A DNA stretch of 64,000 bases from Parvularcula sp964219355 (GCA_964219355.1 CAXPOZ010000001.1:1240001-1304000), one strand, 5' to 3'; shown: positions 8,091-17,259, counted from the first letter of the stretch. The notes: generated by a model from the sequence alone, not told the origin. Numbers and translations: made by a program.

Positions 8091-9074
8091 CTAAAGCGCG
8101 CCGAGGCCTATCACGACTGCCGCGCCGCCTGCAAAGGACAGGACGCTGAGCATGCTTGGCTCTCCCCGCCGGGCGGCAAGGGCATATTGCGCAGCTGCGG
8201 CCATGGCGGCGGCGGCCAGGGGATCGGCGCCTGTCGCGGTTGCGGCAAAGGCGCTGGCGACGAGGGCGGCAAGGCGGGTTGCGGTCCCTGACATCGAGGT
8301 GATCCGCATAAGGCCGGGTCCACTCAGGATCGTCGCGCAAAGAGAGAAGAGGATCGCGACCGGCAGGCCGGAGGTCATCGGCGCGGTCAGCGGGGTCTCC
8401 ACCCATTCAAGCCCGAAGGCCCATGCCGCATAAGCATTGGCGCCGGCCAGCATGGCCACGGGCGCAAACAGCGCCAGATAATAAGAGAGCATGAAGCGCT
8501 TTTGCATATGCCGCGGGGCGCAGAGCCACAGGGTCGCGCCGAGCGGCAGCAGGAAGGCGCTGAAGCCGGGGACAGCCAGCCACGCAAAGGCAATGGCGAG
8601 GCCCGATCCTGCCATGCCCTGATGCGGCCGCCGCCGGGGCAGAACGGCTAGCGCCCGCCACAACACATATAATCCGATCACGGCCCATCCAGCCCCGCCA
8701 AGAACAAGGGCAAGCGTCAGGGGATGGGTGCAGAGGAGCAGTGAGCGCACCAGCCGTCCGGGACGTTTGGGCGCCGTCAGGAAACTCGTCAGCCCGATGA
8801 TCGGCACGGCCATGGCGGTAGCAATCGACAGGCCCGCGGCTTCTGAAGTGCCCGGCAAGCTTGCGAGCAACCGTCCGAACCACAATGTCAGATCCATGCC
8901 GGGGGCAAAGCCCGTCTCGCTTTCAAGAAGCATCAGGCGGTCGTGAAAGACGTGGGCGGTCCAGTTCTCAAACCCGGTCAGGGCCAGGGCGCCTGCCATC
9001 GCAAGGACAATGGCGAAGCCTTGGGTTTCCGGCCATTGCCAGAAACTGCGCTGCTGCATGGTGGTCAGGCTCAT
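8091..9074 (-). CDS. Hypothetical polytopic membrane protein of the glycosyltransferase cluster
   Basis: I do not recognise the family. The 327-residue product has about eight to nine hydrophobic segments, is rich in Ala, Leu and Trp and has no obvious catalytic motif. Its ATG overlaps the stop of the upstream glycosyltransferase gene (ATGA), so the two are almost certainly translated together. That linkage suggests a role in the synthesis, polymerisation or export of the glycan made by the neighbour; this is inference from context only. Confidence 0.75.
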   Translation of the reverse strand: MSLTTMQQRSFWQWPETQGFAIVLAMAGALALTGFENWTAHVFHDRLMLLESETGFAPGMDLTLWFGRLLASLPGTSEAAGLSIATAMAVPIIGLTSFLTAPKRPGRLVRSLLLCTHPLTLALVLGGAGWAVIGLYVLWRALAVLPRRRPHQGMAGSGLAIAFAWLAVPGFSAFLLPLGATLWLCAPRHMQKRFMLSYYLALFAPVAMLAGANAYAAWAFGLEWVETPLTAPMTSGLPVAILFSLCATILSGPGLMRITSMSGTATRLAALVASAFAATATGADPLAAAAMAAAAQYALAARRGEPSMLSVLSFAGGAAVVIGLGAL

Positions 9075-10600
9075 GTGCTCGCCTCAAGGTCGCGCTCGGC
9101 GATCTCTTCATGGGCGAGCCCAGCGCCGTGCTCGGTTTTCTCCCAGTAATGGGGGCTGGTGATGAATTGCCACGCCGCGCGATATCCGGCGGCCATCTGC
9201 AGCACCCAATAGGCGGGCGATGTCAGGGCGTAAGGCACAAGATCGTGCCAGCGCCGTCGCATCGGCGCGAGCATATAGAGCCATAGCAGGATCAGGTTCC
9301 CGGCAAGGAACCCGATGGTCGCGAGTGCACCGAGGGGCGCCGGGAACAGCCAGTCAAGATCGACGATCCCGCTCAGCCAGACAATATACAGCACCCAGAA
9401 TATCGGGTTGAACAGCGAGGCGACGATCACCCCGCCAATGACCAGATGCAGGGTCAGCGCATGGGCCGGGCTTTTCGGCAGATATCGCGAATGCACGGCC
9501 CAGCTTTGCATATAGCCCTTGATCCATCTCGTCCGTTGACGGAACCAGGCCCCAAGGCCATTGGTTGCTTCTTCCAGTGTCGTCGTATCCAGCATCCGGC
9601 TGGTATAGCCCTTGGCGGCCAGCCGCATGCCGATATCGGCGTCTTCGGTGACATTGTGCGGATCCCAGCCGCCAATCGCAAGCAGGGCCTCTGTGCGGAA
9701 GATGTTGGAGGTGCCGCCGAGTGGCAGCGGCGCGCCGAGCGAGGTCAGGCCGGGCAGCAGGATATCGAAGATATAGGCATATTCGGCGGCGAAGATGCGG
9801 GTCAGCCAGCTTGCCTCACGGTTATAGTAATTGAGCCGCGCCTGAAGACAGGCAACTGTCGGCGGCAGGACGGCAAAGGCTTCGGCGGCGCGGCGCAATT
9901 GATCCCGGGCCGGACGGTCTTCGGCATCATAAATGACGATATAGTCCCCGCGCGCGCTCCACAGGGCGAAATTGCATGCCTTCGGTTTGGTCTTGGGCTG
10001 CCCTTCAGGAACGATGACCACGTCATATTTGCCGGGCTTGCAGGCTTTGGCGGCGGCCTTGCGGGTGATCTCGTCATCAGCTTCGAGGACGATCTTGATG
10101 TCGAGCTTCTCGCGCGGGTAATCGAGCCGGTCGAGCGCGCCGAGCAGATTGGGCAGGCTCTCTTCCTCCTTATAAAGAGGACAGAGGACCGTGATCACCG
10201 GCAGGGCGTCATCGCTCAGGGGCTCGGTGTTGCGGATCCGCCGGGGCCGTGCCTCGCGAATAATATTGGCGACCAGAGACAGCCGGAAGAGGCACAGGGC
10301 CAGCCCGTAAAGAATGAAGACCGCGTTCAGCCCGACCAGCACGCCGCGAAAGGAGAAGAGCGCGGCAATGAGGATCAGGACGCCGATACTCCATAAAGTG
10401 ATGAGCTGAGGCCGCGAAAACCGGCGTTTGGCGGAAAGCTCAGGCGAGGCTTCGGCGAGGGCTTCAGATGCGCCGCGGGTCAGGAGATCCTGATGCTGCG
10501 CGCGGAACATCGAGACGCTGCCTTCGTGGGAAAGCAGTTCGTTTCGGAACGCCATCAGGGCTGATAACTGCTTATCTTCGGCCATCTCTACGTCGGCCAT
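9071..10600 (-). CDS. Processive family 2 glycosyltransferase, cellulose-synthase-like
   Basis: A membrane GT2 of 509 residues. The GT-A core shows VLCPLYKEEESL, a DDE-containing segment, YDAEDRP (metal-binding Asp), TEDADIGMRL (catalytic base region) and QRTRWIKG, the QxxRW motif of processive beta-glycan synthases such as BcsA, hyaluronan synthase and the NfrB group. Two helices precede the catalytic domain (about residues 95-140) and several follow. It should use a UDP-sugar and extend or export a polysaccharide at the inner membrane; the sugar is unknown. No PilZ domain is seen in it. The ATG at 10600 overlaps the upstream small gene by 29 bases; the longer TTG start is less likely. Confidence 0.88.
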   Translation of the reverse strand: MADVEMAEDKQLSALMAFRNELLSHEGSVSMFRAQHQDLLTRGASEALAEASPELSAKRRFSRPQLITLWSIGVLILIAALFSFRGVLVGLNAVFILYGLALCLFRLSLVANIIREARPRRIRNTEPLSDDALPVITVLCPLYKEEESLPNLLGALDRLDYPREKLDIKIVLEADDEITRKAAAKACKPGKYDVVIVPEGQPKTKPKACNFALWSARGDYIVIYDAEDRPARDQLRRAAEAFAVLPPTVACLQARLNYYNREASWLTRIFAAEYAYIFDILLPGLTSLGAPLPLGGTSNIFRTEALLAIGGWDPHNVTEDADIGMRLAAKGYTSRMLDTTTLEEATNGLGAWFRQRTRWIKGYMQSWAVHSRYLPKSPAHALTLHLVIGGVIVASLFNPIFWVLYIVWLSGIVDLDWLFPAPLGALATIGFLAGNLILLWLYMLAPMRRRWHDLVPYALTSPAYWVLQMAAGYRAAWQFITSPHYWEKTEHGAGLAHEEIAERDLEAST

Positions 10601-10760
10601 AGATGCCGACGACCGGAAGGGCAATCATCAGCAAAATCCGCCAGGGAAGGGCCGCCGCCGTAAACTCTGCCGGAAGGGCTGCAAAAGCGCTGCTTCCCGC
10701 CTCTCCGAGCGCGCCAATTCCGATCAGGACAAGGGTGTAAATGCAGAGCCGTTTCATCAT
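10572..10760 (-). CDS. Small two-helix membrane protein
   Basis: A 62-residue product with two hydrophobic stretches (about 5-25 and 38-55) ending in a basic GRRRDGRR tail. It is supported by tight packing: its ATG overlaps the stop of the upstream gene (ATGATGA) and its 3' end overlaps the start of the glycosyltransferase gene. It is likely a small accessory subunit of the membrane glycosyltransferase, but no homolog is recognised. Confidence 0.6.
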   Translation of the reverse strand: MMKRLCIYTLVLIGIGALGEAGSSAFAALPAEFTAAALPWRILLMIALPVVGIYGRRRDGRR

Positions 10761-11527
10761 GGCTCTACCCACAGGGCGATAAAGCCCCCCGTCCCTGCAT
10801 CAAGGCCGTCCGCCACCACATCACGCCGCGCGCCAAACTGGATCCTCACATGGGGGGAGGCCCGCATGACCAGCGAGGGCGCAACAGTGACGAGGTCAAA
10901 CTCTGCGCCGCCGGCTTCGGCATCGCCTACGGCAAAGGTCGAATAGATATCGAGCAGGAACATGCTCGTCTCGTCGGTATGAAGACCGAAGGTCACATCG
11001 AGTTTGAACTGGTCCGCGTCATCGCCAAGGCTCGCACGATAGCCGCCTCGGGTCGAAATGAAGGCAGCCTCGTTCCCGGCGCCCCACAGGCCCGACAGGC
11101 CGATGGCGGCGGAGCGCCCGTCGATCTCTTCAGCGAATAGTGCCGAGCGCGTCGTCGTCTCAAAGCCATAGAGGAGCTGGATAGCAGCAGCCTGGGTTTC
11201 AGTGCCGTACATTTGCCGCTGGATGAAGATTTCCGCATCCGACAGGCCGGTGCGGATATCGGTCATGCCGCCGAATTCAACCCGCTGCCAGGTCGAGCCG
11301 AGCTTGCCGCCCAGTGACCAGCGGTCGAAAAACCCCTGCTCCGCATAGGTCTCGAGGACCATCTGCTCGAACTGACGGTCATCCTCGCCGCTGCGATAGT
11401 AATCGGTCTTGATGCTGCGGAAGCTGTCCTGATCGGGCTGGCCCCATGGCGAGGCTGCGGCATGGTCAGCAAAAAACACTACAGGAAGGCTGGCTGCCAG
11501 CGCAGCCTTCTCCAATATTCCACCCAT
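10757..11527 (-). CDS. Secreted, probably outer-membrane beta-barrel-like protein
   Basis: The 256-residue product begins with a signal peptide (about residues 1-25, cleavage near DHAAA-SPWG). The mature part alternates short polar and hydrophobic strands (TRSALFAEEIDG, AAFISTRGGYRASLG, FKLDVTFGLHTDE, HVRIQFGARRDV) and ends at WVEP, which suggests a beta-rich envelope protein. BcsS-type proteins occur beside cellulose-synthase-like genes in alphaproteobacteria and resemble it in general layout, but I cannot confirm membership. It is the first gene of the overlapping four-gene glycosyltransferase unit. Confidence 0.65.
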   Translation of the reverse strand: MGGILEKAALAASLPVVFFADHAAASPWGQPDQDSFRSIKTDYYRSGEDDRQFEQMVLETYAEQGFFDRWSLGGKLGSTWQRVEFGGMTDIRTGLSDAEIFIQRQMYGTETQAAAIQLLYGFETTTRSALFAEEIDGRSAAIGLSGLWGAGNEAAFISTRGGYRASLGDDADQFKLDVTFGLHTDETSMFLLDIYSTFAVGDAEAGGAEFDLVTVAPSLVMRASPHVRIQFGARRDVVADGLDAGTGGFIALWVEP

Positions 11528-11624
11528 GCGCGATGCCCCGCGATCCCTAAACCTAAAGGATCATGCTCACAGCGGGCGGGGACAGCAAGGTGCGCGCGAG
11601 TTTTTCAACTTGCGCGCGTCAGCG

Positions 11625-12128
11625 TCAGCGGCACTCGCGTGCGGCGCGTTCGAGGGCGTTGGTGATGCCGTAGAGTGAGAAGGAATATTCGGTATTGGTG
11701 CCGCGCTCAGACATCGCCGAAATCCGCATGTCCGAGCCGCGCTTCATCGCACCCACAAGACGGCTTTCATCGCCATCGGTTTCGATGAAGGCTTCATCGC
11801 CAGCGGTGAACATGTCCCAGCGGTTCGAGCCGATGCGTACCAGCGGCTTGGGCCGCTCGCGCAGGTCATAGCCAGCCATCAGGCTTGGCTGCTCGGCGGC
11901 CTTGCCGCTCTTCCATGTTGAAACAGCGAAATAGACTTCGCCATGATCAACGCCTGCCGGGTCGCGATCGGTCGGCTCGGTCACGGCATAACACACTGTA
12001 TCGCCACCGACTTCGGCCTTGTAGACGGTCCAGTCGCGGTAATTCGCAACAGCCTCGGGCTCCTGCATCATGGCGGAATTCGTCGTGGTGCTGACGAGTG
12101 CGGCGAGAACAGTCAGGGTGAGTGTCAT
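11625..12128 (-). CDS. Invasion-associated locus B (IalB) family protein
   Basis: The 167-residue product has a signal peptide (about residues 1-18), a single compact domain and the typical IalB layout: a DWTV segment near the N-terminus, a cysteine around residue 45, and an end with SFSLYGITNALERAARECR. IalB-family proteins are periplasmic, widespread in alphaproteobacteria and mostly of unknown role outside Bartonella. Monocistronic, with free intergenic DNA on both sides. Confidence 0.75.
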   Translation of the reverse strand: MTLTLTVLAALVSTTTNSAMMQEPEAVANYRDWTVYKAEVGGDTVCYAVTEPTDRDPAGVDHGEVYFAVSTWKSGKAAEQPSLMAGYDLRERPKPLVRIGSNRWDMFTAGDEAFIETDGDESRLVGAMKRGSDMRISAMSERGTNTEYSFSLYGITNALERAARECR

Positions 12129-12197
12129 GTCGGCTCCTTTTGACGTCTGTCATTATGGCAAAGGCGCGGGAAGGATAAAAGGCTCCCCACCTGACAA

Positions 12198-12839
12198 TCA
12201 TGCCATCTGCGCCTTCAGGGCGGCGGATGCAATAAAAGGCGAGAGGGCGAGTGCCTGCAGGCTGAACGCGCCGAGGATGAGAAGGGGGACCATCGGTGAT
12301 GCGCCCGCACTTGCCGGTCCGAAGACCAGCGCAGGGGTGAGCAGCGGCAGCGCGAGAAAGACGATGAGCGCCGTGCCGCGCCGCATACCGGCGCAAAGCG
12401 CCCCGAGCGCAGCGGCCAGCAAGGCTAGCCCCGGCGTGCCGAGCAAAAAGCCAAGTGTGCCCGAGACCGGATCTTCTGCGCCAAAGGCGATCAGAAGGAC
12501 CGGGGCAATCAGGACGAGGGGCAGGCAGGTTGCGCACCAAGCGGCTGCCGTCTTGATCAGCATGACGAGCGGAAAGGGCAGTGGCGAGAGCCGATAAACG
12601 GCAAGCCCGCCGGTGCGGAAATCCTCCTCATAAAGACCGTCAAGCCCGATGAGGAGAGAGAGAATCGCCGAGAGCCACAATATTGCGGGGCCCGCCGCGG
12701 CAAGAAATTCTGGATCGCGTCCCAGCGCGAGGGGGGCGAGTCCCCCTGCCACGGCGAAAAGGCCGACCGCTGCCGCCCAGCCGCCGCCGCGCGCCTTCAG
12801 CCGCCATTCGCGCAAGAATGCTGCCGACGCCGCGCTCAT
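12198..12839 (-). CDS. ccmB: Heme exporter membrane subunit CcmB
   Basis: CcmB is the permease of the CcmABCD complex that releases heme-charged CcmE for c-type cytochrome maturation. The 213-residue product has the six helices and the family segments FLREWRLKARGG, GLDGLYEEDFRTGGL and LPLVLIAPVLL with GTPGLALLAAALGAL. Its ATG overlaps the ccmA stop (ATGA). No ccmC or ccmD follows; the gene is last in its unit. The diheme cytochrome c at 15.4 kb is a possible client of the system. Confidence 0.93.
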   Translation of the reverse strand: MSAASAAFLREWRLKARGGGWAAAVGLFAVAGGLAPLALGRDPEFLAAAGPAILWLSAILSLLIGLDGLYEEDFRTGGLAVYRLSPLPFPLVMLIKTAAAWCATCLPLVLIAPVLLIAFGAEDPVSGTLGFLLGTPGLALLAAALGALCAGMRRGTALIVFLALPLLTPALVFGPASAGASPMVPLLILGAFSLQALALSPFIASAALKAQMA

Positions 12840-13471
12840 GCCGCCACCGCCGGGGAGAGGCGCAAGACCGGGCAGCCCGGAATACCTTCATCATGGCTTG
12901 CCATCAGGAGGATGCCGCCCGACGCGCGGTGTTCGGCGATGATTGAGAGTAAAAGCTCCCTGCCCTGATCATCAAGCCCGCTCATCGGCTCATCAAGCAG
13001 CCAGAGCGGACGATGCGCGCAAAGAAGCCGGCCGATCCCGGCGCGCCGCCGCTGTCCCGTCGACATCTTGCCAAGCGGCGTGTCTTCCAAACCTGCTAGC
13101 CCCAGCCTCGCAGGCAGATCATCCGTTGCGCCGCCACCCAGCAGGGACGACCAGAAGGACAGACTTTCCTTTAAGGTGAGTTTGTCAGCCAGCGCATCAT
13201 CTCCGCCGAGCCAGTGGATCGCGGTTGCTCGCGTCTCGCTCGCGTCGGCCTCTTCACCGGACAGATCAAAGCGGACTGTGCCCTCAGCAGGGTCTGAAAA
13301 CCCGGCCACAGCGCGTAAGATCGATGTCTTGCCTGTCCCGTTCGCGCCGCGCAGCGTCAGCGCCTCACCGGGCGACAGCGAGAACGCGAGCCCCGCGACC
13401 ACGACGCGTCCACCCCGCTCGGCAGCAAGGCCCTCAATGGTCAGCGATAGCGTGTGGTGGTCCATCTCCAT
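12836..13471 (-). CDS. ccmA: Heme exporter ATP-binding subunit CcmA
   Basis: An ABC ATPase of 211 residues that powers the Ccm heme-handling complex. It shows Walker A (GANGTGKTSI), signature (MSTGQRRRAGIGRLL), Walker B (LWLLDEPMSGLD) and a switch His near MASHDEG. A longer frame reaches 13591, but residues before the Met at 13471 look like untranslated leader; the chosen start puts the protein at normal family length. Cotranscribed with ccmB through a 4-base overlap. Confidence 0.92.
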   Translation of the reverse strand: MEMDHHTLSLTIEGLAAERGGRVVVAGLAFSLSPGEALTLRGANGTGKTSILRAVAGFSDPAEGTVRFDLSGEEADASETRATAIHWLGGDDALADKLTLKESLSFWSSLLGGGATDDLPARLGLAGLEDTPLGKMSTGQRRRAGIGRLLCAHRPLWLLDEPMSGLDDQGRELLLSIIAEHRASGGILLMASHDEGIPGCPVLRLSPAVAA

Positions 13472-13656
13472 GACCGCTGCCTTTGCGGCGGGTAGGGGTG
13501 GGGGGTCAAGCAGTCGGGCAGCGTGAACTATATGCAGCGTGCACCGGTTGCGCTGCGGCAAAGACGGGCTGCAACCTCCAGCATCTACCATCAGGACTTT
13601 GAGAATCCGCTGAAATCCCGCTAGTGCTGCAAACTGACTAGAGGGGAGAATACATT

Positions 13657-14664
13657 ATGGGATGGGATTTCAGTCTATCTCGATCGATCAATGCCATGAT
13701 CAAGACGACGCCGTTCATCGTGACGCGCATGGTCGTCTATTTCGGCATTGCACTGCTTTATATCTTTGCGACCGGCACGGGTGGCGCGGTCGGCTATGGC
13801 GTCACCTCCTTCGGGGATGGTGAGGGCGCGGGCGCTTTCTACGGCGCGCTGTTTGGTTTTGCCGGCGCGTCAGGCGTTCTCTACTGGCTGCGCGAATACA
13901 TTCTTTATGTCGTCAAGGCCGGTCACATCGCTGTCCTGACCAAGCTCTACGACAATGAGCCATTCCCGGAAGGCAAAGGTCAGGTGACCTACGCCAAGGA
14001 TGTCGTTCAGGCGAAATTCAAGGAAGCGTCAATCATGTTCGCGGTCGACCAGCTGGTGAAAGGCGTCCTCAAGGCGATCACCCGCCTGCTTGGCGGCATC
14101 GCATGGGTCCTGCCGATCCCTGGTCTCGAAAACCTCATGAAGCTCGTGAACTCGGTCATACGTATGTCGCTGACTTATGTGGATGAGATCATCCTTGCCC
14201 ATGCCATTCGGACGAATTCGGACAATATGTGGGCGGCGGCGCGCGAGGCGTTGGTGCTTTACGGGCAGAACTACAAATCCTTCATCAAGAACGCGGTCTG
14301 GCTGTCGCTGATGATGTGGGGGCTGACTTTCCTGATCTTCGTGGTCCTGTTGGCGCCGACCTTTGCCATCATGGCGTTGATACCCGGGGACCTTGGCTTC
14401 TGGTCCTTCATCATCGCTTTCATTCTTGCGTGGTCGTTCAAGGCCGCGATCATCGAACCGATTGCGATGTTCTCGCTGATGCAGGTCTTTTTCGAGAAGA
14501 CCGAAGGCCAGGTGCCGGACCCCGAATGGGAAGCGCGCCTTGAGAAAGCCTCCGACAAATTCCGGGAGCTGACGAAAAAGGCTCGCGACTTCGTCCCCGG
14601 CTTCGGCAAGGACAAGGATAAATCTTCCGACGGGCCTGACACACCGGCGCCGGATCCTGCCTGA
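13657..14664 (+). CDS. Conserved hypothetical membrane protein
   Basis: The 335-residue product has about six hydrophobic segments, including a Gly-rich pair between residues 22 and 75 and two strong helices around 210-270, with a Lys/Asp/Pro-rich soluble tail. No catalytic motif is visible and I do not assign a family. An aggggagaa Shine-Dalgarno lies 6-7 bases before the ATG. It is followed after 16 bases by a methyltransferase gene and may be cotranscribed with it. Confidence 0.75.
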   Translation: MGWDFSLSRSINAMIKTTPFIVTRMVVYFGIALLYIFATGTGGAVGYGVTSFGDGEGAGAFYGALFGFAGASGVLYWLREYILYVVKAGHIAVLTKLYDNEPFPEGKGQVTYAKDVVQAKFKEASIMFAVDQLVKGVLKAITRLLGGIAWVLPIPGLENLMKLVNSVIRMSLTYVDEIILAHAIRTNSDNMWAAAREALVLYGQNYKSFIKNAVWLSLMMWGLTFLIFVVLLAPTFAIMALIPGDLGFWSFIIAFILAWSFKAAIIEPIAMFSLMQVFFEKTEGQVPDPEWEARLEKASDKFRELTKKARDFVPGFGKDKDKSSDGPDTPAPDPA

Positions 14665-14680
14665 TCCGGCGGCCACTCTG

Positions 14681-15301
14681 ATGACGTCTAGAGAAGATCT
14701 CGATGCCGTCAGGGCCGAAACGAAAGCTGTCTATGACCGGCAGGCCGCTGCGTGGAATGCGCAGCGGCCTCTTTTATTGCGTGAACGTCCCTGTCTTGAG
14801 GCATTCGCAGCAAAGCTGCCTAGGGGCGGGCATGTTCTTGATCTTGGCTGCGGATCCGGCGCGCCGATTGGCGGCTGGTTCATCGAGCAGGGCTACAGGC
14901 TGACCGGCCTCGATTATGCGCCCGCGATGATCGAGCTTGCAAAATCACAGTACCCGGAAGGTGAATGGTTGGTGGGCGACATGCGAGAACACGATCTCAC
15001 CGGCCCCTTTGACGGGGTGATCAGCTGGGACGGCTTCTTCCACCTCTCACGGGAAGAGCAGCGGGCGTTCTTTCCCTCCCTTGCGCCGTTGATGCGGCCG
15101 GGCGCGTCGCTCCTGCTGACGGTCGGCCCGGAGGATGGTGAAGTCACGGGCACCGTCGCGGGCGAGCAAGTCTATCATGCAAGCCTCTCACCTGATGAAT
15201 ATCGTGCCCGTCTCGACGCAGCAGGATTTAGTGACGTCAGGATTACGCCGCATGGGGAAGAAACGGCTGGGCGCACATTGCTGACGGCCGTCCGGACATA
15301 G
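14681..15301 (+). CDS. Class I SAM-dependent methyltransferase
   Basis: The 206-residue protein shows the Rossmann methyltransferase motifs: motif I HVLDLGCGSGAPIG (about residue 48-62), LTGLDYAPAMIELA with the acidic residue that binds SAM ribose, and GVISWDGFFHL after strand 4. The substrate is not predictable. It begins 16 bases after the membrane protein gene. Confidence 0.85.
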   Translation: MTSREDLDAVRAETKAVYDRQAAAWNAQRPLLLRERPCLEAFAAKLPRGGHVLDLGCGSGAPIGGWFIEQGYRLTGLDYAPAMIELAKSQYPEGEWLVGDMREHDLTGPFDGVISWDGFFHLSREEQRAFFPSLAPLMRPGASLLLTVGPEDGEVTGTVAGEQVYHASLSPDEYRARLDAAGFSDVRITPHGEETAGRTLLTAVRT

Positions 15302-15365
15302 CGACTGCAAATGAGAGTCACGGCGCTGTTCTAATCTGCTAATCTCCTGACCGGGGAGAGACATC

Positions 15366-16241
15366 ATGATCCGTATCATTCTGATGATATTCGGCGGCTT
15401 TGCGGCCGCAGCGGCGCTGCTGGTGCTGAGCGTTTACTGGCGGTCCGAGGCGCGGCTGCGGGATTATGAGACGCCGCCGCCTTTCACGGCGGAGATCCCG
15501 ACAGACGCCGCGTCGCTGGAGAAGGGCAAACATATCACCCGCACGCGCGGCTGTTTTGGCTGTCACGGGCAGGAGCTCGAGGGGCGGGATTTCTCCGACA
15601 TGTGGGACTGGGCGAAACGTCCCGTCGCGCCGAACCTTGCGAGGGTCGTGCAGGAGAATGGCGCGTCTGCGCTCGAGGCGGCGATCCGGCACGGTGTCGG
15701 CACAGATGGCCGGGCGATGTATTCCATGCCGTCCTATAACTGGTCGCACCTCACCGACGACGACCTTGCCGCGCTGATCGGATATCTCCGCACTGTTCCG
15801 GTATCGGACAAAAAGCTGCCCAAGGGTCAACTCGGCTGGTCCTTGCGTTGGCGGCTGATTTATGAGGATGACCCGACCGCGGCCGATCTTGCCACCATGG
15901 TCCCGCCGCTGAGATATTCGGACGCGGATGATCCGGTCCTGCGCCACGGCGAATATCTTGCCATGACGATGTGCAATGAATGCCACGGCTTTGATTTGCG
16001 CGGGGATCAGGTATTTGGCAACACGCCGGACCTTGCCATGGTCGCGGGCTATGAACTGGAGGATTTCACAAAGCTCATGCGGGATTGCGAGCCCATTGGC
16101 GGCCCGCGCGACATCGGACTGATGGGCCTTGTCTGCGGCGACCGGTTCTATGCGCTGACCGACACGGAGGTTTCAGACCTCCATGCCTTTCTCTCAACGC
16201 TTTATCTCGAACCGGTGCCGGAGAATGTTGGCTGGCGGTAA
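15366..16241 (+). CDS. Membrane-anchored diheme cytochrome c
   Basis: The 291-residue product has an N-terminal helix (about 3-24) that anchors it to the inner membrane and two covalent heme sites: CFGCH at 63-67 and CNECH at 203-207. Each is followed by a plausible distal Met region. This two-domain layout is that of periplasmic electron-transfer subunits found with alcohol or aldehyde dehydrogenases, but no dehydrogenase is encoded here. Strong Shine-Dalgarno (ggggagag) before the ATG. Convergent with the next gene, 4 bases apart. Confidence 0.88.
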   Translation: MIRIILMIFGGFAAAAALLVLSVYWRSEARLRDYETPPPFTAEIPTDAASLEKGKHITRTRGCFGCHGQELEGRDFSDMWDWAKRPVAPNLARVVQENGASALEAAIRHGVGTDGRAMYSMPSYNWSHLTDDDLAALIGYLRTVPVSDKKLPKGQLGWSLRWRLIYEDDPTAADLATMVPPLRYSDADDPVLRHGEYLAMTMCNECHGFDLRGDQVFGNTPDLAMVAGYELEDFTKLMRDCEPIGGPRDIGLMGLVCGDRFYALTDTEVSDLHAFLSTLYLEPVPENVGWR

Positions 16242-16245
16242 AGCG

Positions 16246-17154
16246 CTAACGCTTCTTCCGCCAGTTCCGCCACACGGCGCGCAGGAGCCACAGGCCCGGC
16301 GCAATAACGATTAACCAAGGGATCATATGCGCGATAAAGCTGATGACCGCGGCCAAGCTCCATGCGAGGTCTGCGAAAAAGTTCGTGAACGCATCGCGTA
16401 AGGGCTGGGCCGTCTGCGGCGTCACGGCTTTGGGAATCGACTGATAGTTCAGCGTCAGTCTGTCCATCGCGACACGCGCCCGCAAGACACGCAGCCAGCT
16501 TTCGGCGCTTTCGATTTCGCTCTGTACACGCGCAAGCTCCCGCTCGATCTGGAGGAGGTCGCCGACCTCATCGGTCTCGCGTTCGAGCAGCCGCAGCAGA
16601 CGGTCACGCAGAGTCTTTTGTGCGTTCAGCCGCGCTTCGGTATCGGTGATCTGGCGGGTCAGGTCTTCCGCCCGCGAATTCATCGAAACGAGACTTCCTT
16701 TTGCGTCCTCAGCATCACCGGCCAGCCCGTCACGGAATTCGTCCATGAAATCCTTGGCCGCCCGGATCTCGAGGCTGCCATAGACATAATTCTCATTCTG
16801 CTCGGCGACGGAGCTTGAGATCACCTGACAGACACGCGGGCCGGCCTCGTTACAGCGCGCCTCATGCGCGGCGATCATCGCGGCGACATTCTCTGCCGGC
16901 AGGCGAAGCGAGGCGTCATATTCATAGGCAAGCTGGCGCGGCGCGCTCGCATCAACCGGCTCACCGTCAGAGCTGGCGCCGCCCGTTGCCATATCGGCCT
17001 TGGGAGCCATCCGCGCGGAGGAAACAGCGATGGCATCTGCTTCGGCCATCTCCATGGCGGGCGCCATCTCGGCCTGAAGGCGAGCTTCGTCCCGGCCACC
17101 GCCGTCACAGGCTGCCAGAAGGCCGATCCCGGCCAGTAAAATCCATTTGCGCAT
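16246..17154 (-). CDS. DUF4349-type lipoprotein with coiled coil and C-terminal helix
   Basis: The 302-residue product has a lipoprotein signal (lipobox LLAAC, Cys16), a YEYDASLRLP beta segment typical of DUF4349, a coiled coil at about 165-225 (SRAEDLTRQITDTEARL and the ERELARVQSEIESAE stretch) and a membrane helix at about 265-292 with a basic end. The function of DUF4349 proteins is unknown. Its start faces the direct repeat and inserted gene upstream of acnA. Confidence 0.8.
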   Translation of the reverse strand: MRKWILLAGIGLLAACDGGGRDEARLQAEMAPAMEMAEADAIAVSSARMAPKADMATGGASSDGEPVDASAPRQLAYEYDASLRLPAENVAAMIAAHEARCNEAGPRVCQVISSSVAEQNENYVYGSLEIRAAKDFMDEFRDGLAGDAEDAKGSLVSMNSRAEDLTRQITDTEARLNAQKTLRDRLLRLLERETDEVGDLLQIERELARVQSEIESAESWLRVLRARVAMDRLTLNYQSIPKAVTPQTAQPLRDAFTNFFADLAWSLAAVISFIAHMIPWLIVIAPGLWLLRAVWRNWRKKR

Positions 17155-17235
17155 GTCGGGTGCTCCCTGCCTTGCCGCGTCCCGGGTAAATCTCCGCCGT
17201 TCCGCCTATTTTGTCGATCTGGGCATTCCGTCGCG

Positions 17236-17259
17236 GCGCTGTCATGGCGCGATTGCGTC
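17236..17259 (+). repeat. 24-bp direct repeat, left copy
   Basis: Identical over 24 bases to 18629-18652. This copy lies in the leader between the DUF4349 lipoprotein gene and the low-GC membrane protein gene. Together the two copies bracket 1,369 bases, as expected for a target-site or attachment-site duplication. Confidence 0.85.

Noticed and set aside
12198..13471. Complete ccm operon
   Set aside because: Only ccmA and ccmB are present; the next gene on the minus strand is an IalB-like protein, so ccmC to ccmI must lie elsewhere.
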